DNA of 64,000 bases, taken from positions 2,356,001-2,420,000 of the forward strand of contig WUJK01000008.1 in NCBI GenBank assembly GCA_011317545.1, given 5' to 3'. How positions within the stretch are numbered: the first letter of the stretch is position 1; each line of letters begins with the position of its first letter. Under the pieces are notes generated by a model. The model did no database searches and was not told where the DNA came from. It was given only the letters and a program-made list of their open reading frames with translations. The stretch is from Coniella vitis (taxonomy: Eukaryota; Ascomycota; Sordariomycetes; Diaporthales; Schizoparmaceae). Below, in pieces: positions 12,696 to 22,759 of this stretch. Both the position numbers and the translations under genes were made by a program.

Positions 12696-15092
12696 TTATG
12701 GAGCAGATCTGCTCGGCGCCGTTTCAGATTCCGTCACCGGCGCACATACCGGCGATGCAACACCCGCAAAGGAATTGCCCGAGCCAGATGACTGGTGCGA
12801 AGTGACGGGACTCACATCCGAAGAGTCCTCCTCGCTGTGACTCCGCCATATTTGCGGGGAAATGGGCGATCCCGAGTCGGTGGCTGTCGTATATGTTGCA
12901 TTTTCTGATGAGACCTGCCGCTGGAGTGATGGTGGAGCTAGCATAGCAGCTCCTCCGTTGGCTTGCGCTTGCTGCTGCTGCTGCTGCTGCTCTACTGCTT
13001 GCTCTGCACGTAGCTGTCGTAATGCAGCACCTCTCCGCGGTGGCGCTGGAATCACCTTGACAGGCAAAGCATTTGTATCGACCTCTGGCTTTATACGGTC
13101 CCGTAGCTTCTCTGCCTGTGTGGCAGCAAAGTCCTCAAAGCGAGATTTGAAATTGCGGCGGCCTATATTCGGCGCATTGGAATCGTTTGATTTGGTAGTG
13201 AAATCGGTCGCAGTCATATTGTTCTTGGAGGACAGACGAGTCATTGGAATAGCTTGGCTCGAGCCTGGCTGTCTGTTGCTGCCAGAAACGGAGGTGTTGG
13301 TGGCATTCCCACTGTTGCCTATTGCGCGCCCAGTCGTATGGCCTGCAACTTGGCTGGCAGACTGACTAGGTGTCACGGAGGGCTCTTGGATGGTCGTTAA
13401 CACACCGTCAACGACATCGGGCCGCTCTTCGGCACTGTCACGGCCAAGTTGCGGCTCATGAAGCTCCTCCGCTTCGGGCATCATGTTGGCGGGCAAGGAC
13501 CCGTTGGGGGTACCCAGGAAGGGATCGGCTATCGTACGGGGGCTAGGGCTCGAAAGCGTTTGATAGCGCATAGCATAGACGGTGCTAGCTGCGCTTGCCG
13601 TATCGGTTCTAGACACTGGTGTCGCGGCTGGCTGCGGTCGGGTTGGCCATAGTGGCGGCTGCCAGAATCGAAGCGCGCCCCGTTCCCCTTTTGTGGTGTT
13701 CTCGCGCGGTGCAGTGGCTGCACCACCACCCGCCGTTTCGTCTCGGGGCCGGGACCTTGATCTCTGTCGGTACCGCGCTGCTATCGAAGTGACAAGTGGC
13801 CATGGCCCGCTCTTGCCTTCGGGTGCAGGATCGGGTCGTGGTCGAGCAAACCCCATTTCCCCGCCATCCATGTCGTCGTCGTCATCGCGCTTGGTGTTTT
13901 TGCGCTTCCGTGGCCAGGAGTAATCGGAGGCAGACATGCCCAGCATCTCATCTCCGTCAAAGACTTCTCTTCCCAGAATGCCATCCTTTTTCTCTTCTCT
14001 TTCTAGCGCCTCTATACGTTCGACCCATTCCCATACAATGACGCTGGCGGCGGCCGCTCCAACCCAGCGCACATAGTCGCCCCAGCCGGTGAAGTCGGGT
14101 TTGCAGATGTCGAGAATGAAGAAGACAATAGGCACCAAGACAGCCGTTACCGAGAGCAAGGCCACGAGCCCAATGTTGCGCATCTGGGGGTGGTAGTACG
14201 CGTAATCCTTCTTCATCAACGAGTAGTACACAACCCAGGCGGCGTACAAGACTCCCAAAGACAGCTGAAAGAGATAGCTGAGGGCGGGGATAGCATCGGT
14301 AAAGGAGCGGGGGCGAGCGGCTCCGGCGGTGGTGTACATGAAGCTGTCAAGAGAGTCAAAGAGAACACCAAAGGCAATCAGGGCGAAGGCCGTCCACTTG
14401 ATGATGACCTTTTCGCGCTGGCGAGGGAAGAGCCTGATGAGGGTCTGGGCTTGGGCAAGCCAGAGGAAGGCTTCGGATATGATCTTGATGACCTTGAGCT
14501 CGGTGCTTCCCAGCACATCAGCCTGCATGACCGAGGCGTTCACGTTGCCCTTGGTATACTGTTGCTCGGCTACTCGAAAGGTGTCAATCGTTGCGATGGT
14601 CAGGGAAACGGCGACAAATGTCGCAGCAATCTTCTGCAGCCAGGGACGACCTCCAATGTTCTGGCCACTGGCACCGCCACTGGTGAAGCCGCTTCGGCCC
14701 AGCATGACGACGCCGCCATCGAGAAAGGACCTGGGGGTGATGAAGAGCATGATGACGAGGGTATATGCGACCACGGTAGTCGCGGCCAGCGCATAGCACT
14801 GAGGGAATGTCGATGCATAGAAGGGATCTCGAACCTCGACATAGGCCGAGTCGGTGTCGTGGGCAGTCTCGCTCACATCGAGGCCGCTGTTGGCGAGAAT
14901 GATTGGTGCGGTGGTGGCCGTGGCGGAAGACGGGCATTTAGGCGTGTAGACAGCGGCCTGCGCAAGGGTGATGGGGTTCTTGCCCGCGAGTGCAAGGACG
15001 GCTCCAGCAGGAAGACTCAAGGGCGAACACGCAGAAGGCAGCGCAGAGGCCGCCACGGACGCGGTGGTCGCAAGCAACGCGTCGAGACTCAT
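12696..15092 (-). CDS. palH: pH-response regulator PalH/Rim21, seven-span plasma-membrane sensor
   Basis: Single uninterrupted frame of 798 aa. The family senses alkaline pH at the plasma membrane and signals through PalF (arrestin-like) and ESCRT-linked steps to activate the transcription factor PacC. Seen here: an extracellular N-terminus with a Cys-containing CSPLSLPAGAV block typical of PalH, then seven hydrophobic segments between about residues 95 and 360. Directly after the last span is the charged block WEWVERIEALEREEKK, continuing into DGILGREVFDGDEM, which is a PalH hallmark. The remaining ~420 residues are a hydrophilic cytoplasmic tail, rich in Ser, Thr and Pro, with a Q7 run; this is where PalF binding is mapped in other fungi. 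Its length is near the family norm. No intron is needed for the frame. The next gene upstream is nearly 7 kb away. Confidence 0.9.
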   Translation of the reverse strand: MSLDALLATTASVAASALPSACSPLSLPAGAVLALAGKNPITLAQAAVYTPKCPSSATATTAPIILANSGLDVSETAHDTDSAYVEVRDPFYASTFPQCYALAATTVVAYTLVIMLFITPRSFLDGGVVMLGRSGFTSGGASGQNIGGRPWLQKIAATFVAVSLTIATIDTFRVAEQQYTKGNVNASVMQADVLGSTELKVIKIISEAFLWLAQAQTLIRLFPRQREKVIIKWTAFALIAFGVLFDSLDSFMYTTAGAARPRSFTDAIPALSYLFQLSLGVLYAAWVVYYSLMKKDYAYYHPQMRNIGLVALLSVTAVLVPIVFFILDICKPDFTGWGDYVRWVGAAAASVIVWEWVERIEALEREEKKDGILGREVFDGDEMLGMSASDYSWPRKRKNTKRDDDDDMDGGEMGFARPRPDPAPEGKSGPWPLVTSIAARYRQRSRSRPRDETAGGGAATAPRENTTKGERGALRFWQPPLWPTRPQPAATPVSRTDTASAASTVYAMRYQTLSSPSPRTIADPFLGTPNGSLPANMMPEAEELHEPQLGRDSAEERPDVVDGVLTTIQEPSVTPSQSASQVAGHTTGRAIGNSGNATNTSVSGSNRQPGSSQAIPMTRLSSKNNMTATDFTTKSNDSNAPNIGRRNFKSRFEDFAATQAEKLRDRIKPEVDTNALPVKVIPAPPRRGAALRQLRAEQAVEQQQQQQQAQANGGAAMLAPPSLQRQVSSENATYTTATDSGSPISPQIWRSHSEEDSSDVSPVTSHQSSGSGNSFAGVASPVCAPVTESETAPSRSAP

Positions 15093-15798
15093 GGCTGGCT
15101 ACGGGTCCTAGGCGGGTCGCGGCCAGCCGCTGGCAAAAGGGCGTATTGGACAATCGCCTCCAGGTGAAGGTTGCTCCTTATCTCGGACACGCCATCCGTT
15201 CGGGTTCCTGACACACAACGAGCCGAACCACAAGGGCAAGCAGTCTGCTGGAGAAGAGAAAGAAGACGACGAGGAGGAGGCGCGGTCGGTGTCGCGGGAA
15301 TGGCTGCAGACTGTGATTGTGTCGCGGGAGACGGGGCTATCTCGGTCGTTGCGAAAGGGATGGTGGTTCTGTTGCCGTGTGCTATCGTCGTGTCGGCGCG
15401 GGTGGCTCGTGCTTGGGCTGTTCTGGGTCGTCGGTGCAATTCGACAAGTGTATGTGCCTTATGGCAAGCCAGAGAGAAGCGAGCTGGTGTAACGTGGAGT
15501 GAGGGGTGAGGCAGGCTCGGGCAGTCTGGCTCGGGAAAAGCAGGCACACAGGCAGGATGGAGTGTTGGAACAGGAACAGCAAGTGGGAGCAGGAACCAAG
15601 AAAGGTGGGAAGAGTCGGCAAGGTCAAAGCCAGGAAATGTGTCACGGTGTGGACAAAGAAACTGGCGAGTTGAAAGAGAGGAATGATGTGGGACATGCGG
15701 GAAGAATCTGGGCCGGAATTGTCTCGAAAGCGTTTGGACGGGGGACAAGAGAAAGCACGCTCTCACGCAGTGTTTGTGCTGTTTCTGTAGCCAGACGG

Positions 15799-15819
15799 CC
15801 AGCCAGCCAGCCAGCCAGC
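15799..15819. repeat. (CCAG)n short tandem repeat
   Basis: About five CCAG units in tandem in the palH upstream region. A similar short run occurs at about 28783-28799. Confidence 0.85.
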
Positions 15820-18383
15820 AAAGGGTCAGGAGGCTTCACCAGACCCAGCACCCAGTACCCGGCACCCAGCACCGAGCAGTACCAGCACACTGTGTGCAGA
15901 ACAAAGTGCTGCAAGTACTAATCAACACATATACCACACACATATGTACTTCGTCCTGTCCGTGCTGGCGGTCCTACCGCCCACGACAGCGCACACACAG
16001 ATGCAATACAATGTACTGGGTCCAGGCAAGGGTACATTGTACGCTGTATTCTACTTCGCAGTACGCCAGCCTGCTTCTGGCGTCTTCCTCCGTGGCAGTG
16101 GCAATGGCAATGGGCGCCATCCGACTTTGCTGCACTGCCCCACTGAGTACTATGTAAATCCTATCTGACTATGTTCCTATAGTGCCCTACCATGGCCATA
16201 GCATGCACCAGTCGTTGCAGCAACGGCAATCCAGCGTTGCTGTCCCGCACTCCGTCGAGTTGATCGACCAGATGCACTCACTCCTTCCATATCCGCAGTC
16301 CACAGGGTCAACAGCCCACGAGCCGTGGCGCACTGAATAGGTACGTATTCTGTATACATGTACGCAAACGCAGCGCCTTGACACAAGACTGTAACGGCCT
16401 TGGGCTTGGGCTACCACAGAGTTGGGATGGGGCGGCAGGGCGGCAGCAACGCCCCCTAGGGTATCCTGACCTCATCTGCACACTAACCAGTGCAATTCAA
16501 TATGGTGAGGGCACTAAAAAACTGGCTGTCTGGTTATCCGGCTGCACTAGGGGGCCGGGGAAGCCTGGCCCTTGGCGGCACAGTTTGAGAGCTGAGCTGA
16601 CCGCACGGACTTCACTTTGGGTAATTACGGGAGCACTTTAGCCTTTTGCCTTTGGTGCACGAAACGGGGTGCGAGGATATTTTTGATTTCTTTCCCTCTC
16701 TTCTCTTGCCTTTTGCGGCACTTGAAGAGACAGAGGCCTTGTAAGTGCTCTTTTGGATTCTGTCTGTCTGGCAATGAGATGCAGCAGCACGGATCGAGGA
16801 ACCCCGTGCGGACGCCACGGCACGAAGACTTGTGTCGAGATGGCGGCAACAACCCTAGTCGAACCTTCCGTGCTCAGTACATAGTAGTACTCGTTACTAA
16901 TAACCAGCGTCTCTGCATACATAGTGTGTTGGCAGCATGAACCTGCGCAGGTGCTGCACTCTACATAGTACGGGAAAAGAGGAAACTGCAAGATCCGTGG
17001 CATAGCCTCGAACCTTAATCCTCCTTTGCCGGGTTGTGGCTGGCTTCTAGACTTTTTGCTCTCACAACCTTTTTTGGATCCCCAGCGGTCGGTCTGACAG
17101 GATGATTGCTCTGTCATCTCACATTATGTCGGGCAGACACTGCCGCCTACTATGATTCCGCGCATCCTTTCCAGTCTTGGCGTACACACTCGATCTTGTC
17201 CAAATCCCGACGCAGCGATACCCATGGCCAGTCGTCTTCATTCGTCAAAGGTGTGCGGAGCAGCCGTGGGTCCAGCCATGATTCCAGAGCATGTGGGTAG
17301 CATCCGATGCCGACTTTCCACATAGTGCACCCCTCGCGGTCACACATAGTATGTAAAAGAGGGGGGAAGACTGGGAAAATCGCTTGTGCATAATACACGG
17401 GTCTTGTTGGAGCCAAGCGCATACCAAGGGGCCGTTTGGCAGGCTTGAGAATTGATTCTTCACGTCTTTGGAAGTAAAGCACTATGAGCAGTTATCTACA
17501 TGACGACGACCCGTCTTTTGTCACCTTGGCGCCGCGCCCCTCTTCTCTTCTTCCCTCGTCTCCTGCTTGGCCCGCTGAACAAGCTTTCTATCAATAATCT
17601 TGGGAGCGTCTCTTGGCTCTTGGGTGCCTATTTGGGGGCCTTTTATGAGTTTAGTTTTTTCTTCTTTCTTCCTTTTCTCAATGCACAACCGGGCTATGCA
17701 TACGTTTTTTGCTTGTCTTGAATATTGTACTATGTCCGCATAAGCACGACCTAATGTCGGCAGTTGTACAAGGCTTGTCTACTTAGTACATGGAAGGTCA
17801 TTCTTACCTTTTTGTGCGAGGACAAGTTGATGACGTTGGGCACATAGCTCTGTTAGAAGCGCAGTCTCGGAAGCCTGTATTTTTCGCATCTCTACCACAG
17901 AACGTTTCAAATATTTTTTTTTTTTTTAAAAAAAAACCTACCTAGGTAAGCATGTACTTTGGAAGCAGAGGTCTGATTTCACCGCCCATCAATGCGTGAG
18001 TGGTGCTAAACATCAGTCCACTGGCTTAAGCCACAACATCTGATGGGGAAGTCCAAAGCAAACAAACGCCAACGCCAGCCTTGGCTTTGCCTGCTAAAGT
18101 TTTTCATTCTCAAGATGCGGATTGGCTTGATTTACGGTTTGTCTTTCTTTCCCGCATCGCAGTCTTGTTTCACATGATGGAATGTCGTATCTTGTTTGTG
18201 TTTGGAAGTCAGCGGGAGGCGTGACGTTGTTGGCTTCTTCAGGCATGCAATCAGATGAGCTTTTGCCTTGAGAGTACCTGATTGTTTCCCAGGTTAGGAT
18301 TTGCATATATACAGTGGCCCGAAACGATTGTATCTCTGCAAATCGCTTCGTAGCCAGGTACCACTGACGCCTTTTTAAGGTGG

Positions 18384-18438
18384 TTCTTCTTCTTCTTCTT
18401 CTTCTTCTTCTTCTTCTTCTTCTTCTTCTTCTTCTTCT
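18384..18438. repeat. (TTC)n microsatellite
   Basis: Uninterrupted TTC array of about 18 units in non-coding DNA. Confidence 0.95.
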
Positions 18439-18774
18439 ACACGGTCGAACGCAGCTCGTCTGAGTCCGTATGCACTTTACAAATCGTCAAAAACCCCATG
18501 CATCTTTGAGAAAAGAGACATCCATGGCCTCCTGTAACACTAGAAATACATATTTGGAAAAAGATGACGGGACAGACCGCTTGTTCAACATACAGACATG
18601 CTTACCTAGGTCACTTGCATTTGCATACGTAAAGTTATATGTAGGTCAAGCCATCTGCTAACTTGTTTGGCACTGGACATTTATGGTCTACATCAACGGT
18701 CGTGAACGATCTCTTGTGCCATCTCTGACGCTGAAAATTGTTGGAAACAAGAATGGATTCTAATAGCAGTACGT

Positions 18775-18775
<1 letters not shown>

Positions 18776-18804
<29 letters not shown>
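18776..18804. repeat. (TG)n microsatellite
   Basis: TG dinucleotide array directly after the alternating ACGTACG sequence, in the palH to tea4 spacer. Confidence 0.9.
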
Positions 18805-18805
<1 letters not shown>

Positions 18806-21800
18806 GCTCAGAAAGAGTATGCTCGTGGTTATTGACGAGCCAGTAAGCATCTATATCATGACTTAGCTGGCTCGCGTTCGGTGAAAACTTTGTCTAGAAG
18901 GTCATTACTGCGAGTTAATACGAGTTCCCCTTTGTCTCTCTCTCTCTCACACACACACTCAATTTGGTTTGGAAAGGTTCCGTAAATATATCGGGCAACC
19001 AGTCCTCATGAGATCTGATTTTCAAGAGACATCCTCCAGGACGAGGGAAAAACGATGTGGCAGTACAAAGAAGGGATAAAGACCTTTCAAGCTCCTCTGT
19101 ACACTGCTAGAATGGACTTCTGGCAAGGAAGAGAAAACTTGCGGTTCTTCTTACATGACCATTCCTTTTTTCTCGTTTGTCTTGCTAAATCATCATTTTC
19201 TTTCTGTATTGTCACCGTGTATAAGTGGAAAAGTCGATTGAGGAGTCCATGTACGTGGACAAGGTCTTACAGACAGAGTTTCAACAAATCCATTGATTCC
19301 CTCGAAATTTAGAAAGGTGTGTAAAGAACAATATTGGCAAGGCTGAGGGGGCATATTCTTATAGCTCCAGTTTGTAGACCGGCTTCAGCCAGCTATCGTA
19401 CTAGAACGCAATGAATGGAGGCTTCCGCTAAGAGGTACCGCACAAAGAAAATGGATCATTCAGAGCTGCAATGAGTCTGGCCCTATCATGCGAAACCTGA
19501 ACCATTTCACTGATTGAATTGGAAGAGCAATGTTTCTACATCAGGTTCGTCTGCTGACATCAATTAATAGCAATCACTACTCAAGAAATAAGACTAAGTT
19601 CCTCACCTGTTCAAGTCCTTGGACAATGTACTGGGCAGATATTGGTCAGATCAGCAGCAACTGGCACCTCTTGGACATCTTTACGAGTATCCAGTTCCTG
19701 ATGATCACCTAATGCAAGTTACTATCAATCAAGTCCGAGACCTAGATTTTTGCCATGAGTGCGAAAGCGCCATGAACCCCCCCCCCCCCGCCCCCCCCTT
19801 TTTTCCCCCTTCTTCTTCTTCTTTCTTTTCCCTTTCTTTTTCTCTCTCACAGTTTTTCTTTCCCCCTGACAGAGAAACATTGCCAGTGCTCTTCTTTGTG
19901 TATACATAGTATGTTACGAGGTGGCTACCAGTCTCTCTTCTGGAGCAAGGCTGCTCCAAGTAGCCTCCACCGGGAGCTGCAGCCTTGTGGGTTCCCGCAT
20001 GTCTGTAACGCAGGCCAGTCGATGGAAGGCATTATACAACTTTAGGGCCAGGAGGTGCCCCGCCTGGGGCTCTTGTACAAAGTCGACTAGCAAGACATGC
20101 GAAAACAACTGGAAGAGGAGCAAAGGACTAGGGGCACGCCAAGTCCAAGTCCCTATAATATGTAGACAAATGCAAGCAAATCGTATGGGTGACAAACTCC
20201 ACTATACAAGCTTGAGCAACATGGCCTTTGTTTCAGGTTCAATGAAGAGCACTATGACCCTACAATGAGACAGTGAGCAAGCAATTAACCACAAGAGCCC
20301 GCTGGGGAAGGGGCCCAACCTGAGCACCCCCGGAGATCCACTAAGAATACAAGACCCCGGGCAGCCCTGGACAGCCCGCCCAGACTGCCAGCCTGCCAGC
20401 CTGCCAGCTGCCTAGGAAGAGCTATGGAAGGACTAGGGGTGCTCTGGATTCAGAGCATCTCATGGTAAATTGGCAATTTGTGCCTGATGGATTGCATATC
20501 CCCCAGGGTGACAGGCTTTGCTTCTTTCTTTGGGGAGATGAATGTCTTCTGAGCACATGCAAATGGACTAGTTTATGCATCCTTCCTTTTCCCTCTTTTC
20601 CCATTATTAGGCAACCTGCTCGTGGGCACTACGCGGCTAAAGTGCACTCACAGGCAGGAGTGTCATAGTAGGGCTTGTGCCCTAGGCAGGGGAGCGATCT
20701 GAGCAGATTTGTAACAGTTGTCGAGCACTCAGGGCCAGCTTTTTAACCTTTTGGGCTGTGATAACAGAGATCAACCTGACGCAATGGGGTCAGGATGAGC
20801 CTGAGCCAACATGGACATTGATGAGATTGAGTGATTCAAGTTTTGGCGGGCGTGCAACGCTGCTATACTATGTATAGTACATAGTAGGCACATTTACTGG
20901 CATAGCAGGGATGCCCAAGTGCCCCTGCAGAAACTCCATTCACCCACATGGGCGCCCTGCACTCTCCCTGGGCCTGTCCCCTTGGCCCTGCCTTGCCCTG
21001 CAGCGCGCAGCCCCCAAAAGGGACAAGCCATCTCCAGTTCCAGCTCGCCTCCGCTTCACATTGTCAATTGTGTACGGAGTAATCTGTAATAATGCGCGAT
21101 TCTATCTTCCGCTTCTCCCACATGCGAACTTGCTCGCTCTCTCTTTCTCTCTTTCCTCCGTTTCAAGTCGACATTTTGCCCAATACCAGATCTGCCCCGC
21201 GAGACAGCTGAATCATGCTCTTGATGGCATGCCCTGCTCGAATCGGTTAGCTGCGCACACAATTGACTAGATCTTCCGAGGCAATTGCGAGCCTTTGGGA
21301 CTAGCCCGCTTCGGGGAAGTGTTGAGGGCTCTGGGACTCTGACTCTGGGGTTGTCCTGTTTCTGAATCCCGAAACCACTTTCCAGCTTGCACTTGTTGCG
21401 GCCCTTTCCTGGGCTGGCCATACCACGCACCAGCACCAAAAGGAAAGAAAAAAAACCACCACAATCCCACGCTTTCCCAAGTCCAAACAGCGACGCTCTT
21501 CGGTGAACGACGGCCGTTGCTCCAGGAACCGGCTTGCGCGCTCGTCTACCTCGTAGCTCGCTCCGCCTATTGTCATCCTCTCTTACCCAGGCAGACCGCG
21601 TCTGTTACTGTCAAGCGTTAGAAGGGAAACGTCGACGCGAGCCGTGCCAACTCGCCTGGCCCGCTCGCGCCCAACGGCCCATCGTCAACGCCCCTCACCA
21701 TCATCGTCAGCAGCAGCATCGCCATCAATGGGCCAGCACCACCCTGCTCTCGACTGACTGCTGCTGTGATCCCCTATTCATGCTGTTGCTGGCATCCTGC

Positions 21801-21820
21801 CGGCATACCCTTACTTCACA

Positions 21821-22728
21821 ATGACGAGACCCGAAATGGTTCGCGCAGGTATGTAGTGGTACCCTGCCGCTGCCCTGTCTGCCCCTTCCTTCCAGGTCGT
21901 TTTGCCGCTCTTCCTGATCCTGCGCTTGGGTCCTACAGTGCGCTTCATGGTCGACGAGTATTGTCGATTTCCTGGTGCTCCGCCCCTGCTACGGAATGGC
22001 CTATGCAGCCCTGCGCCTTCGGACCCCAACGCTCCACGTCCCCTGACGGCTTACTGACCCTTTATTTTTGGCTTTCTGTCATCTTTCTAGACTCGATTGA
22101 TCTGCAAGATCACGACGCTCCTTCTGCCCAAAATCACTCTGCGCGACCGAACCCTTTGCAAACAAAACAATCTGCTGCCAACAATAGCTTTGCGCCTCAC
22201 CAGGCCGAGACCCTGCGAGAAGTTGCTGCCGAGACGGCTGTGGAAGAGACGAGAAGCCCGCGGATTTCCTGGACAACCGGTGCCGAAGCAGGTGATTTAC
22301 AACAATACGCAGAAGACCTTGCTGCGGGTGTTACGAGCTCTCTGGCCGGTCGCAGTTTGGATGGTAACGACGACGATATGGCAGCACATGGCCAGCAGGA
22401 TGACCTTGGCAGCACGCAAAACGGGGCCGCAGGGTCCCAAGACAACACGGACGACGGCGATATGGATATTGATGACGGAGACTTGAGCGACGACATGATG
22501 GATAAGATATCGAGCTCGCCCTCGATCGACGATGGTGGGTTCACTTGTCAACCTTCAGCAATTCCAATTCTCCAGCAAGTTGCTGCGCCGTGTAGTTCTC
22601 AGGCGCCTGTGTCTACGAGCGAGGCGAGGTTCTCTCCATACCTTAGCCTCCGTGACTACTTGCCATACCAGTCTGTTCCTCTGCAGCATGCGAGTAGTAT
22701 CGTAGCTCGAGGCACCCCTACGCTTTCA

Positions 22729-22759
<31 letters not shown>

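Larger units (their letters stand above)
15093..21820. other. 6.7-kb gene-poor spacer upstream of palH and the tea4-like gene
   Basis: Divergent promoters of palH (-) and the tea4-like gene (+) lie at its two ends. Nothing inside resembles a gene: all frames are short and without recognisable domains. It contains a (CCAG)n run (15799-15819), a long T/A palindromic run at about 17914-17936 directly beside a TACCTAGGTA palindrome (17939-17948), (TTC)n (18384-18438) and (TG)n (18776-18804). Six exact copies of TACTATGTA/TACATAGTA are present (16148, 16878, 16962, 19903, 20866, 20878). Confidence 0.6.

Noticed and set aside
14190..15167. 325-codon open frame on + opposite palH
   Set aside because: Gly/Arg/Asp-rich shadow of the palH coding sequence; no recognisable features.
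15629..15634. GCCAGG, a possible PacC-binding hexamer about 540 bases upstream of palH
   Set aside because: A single six-base match is expected by chance in a spacer this long; no cluster of sites.
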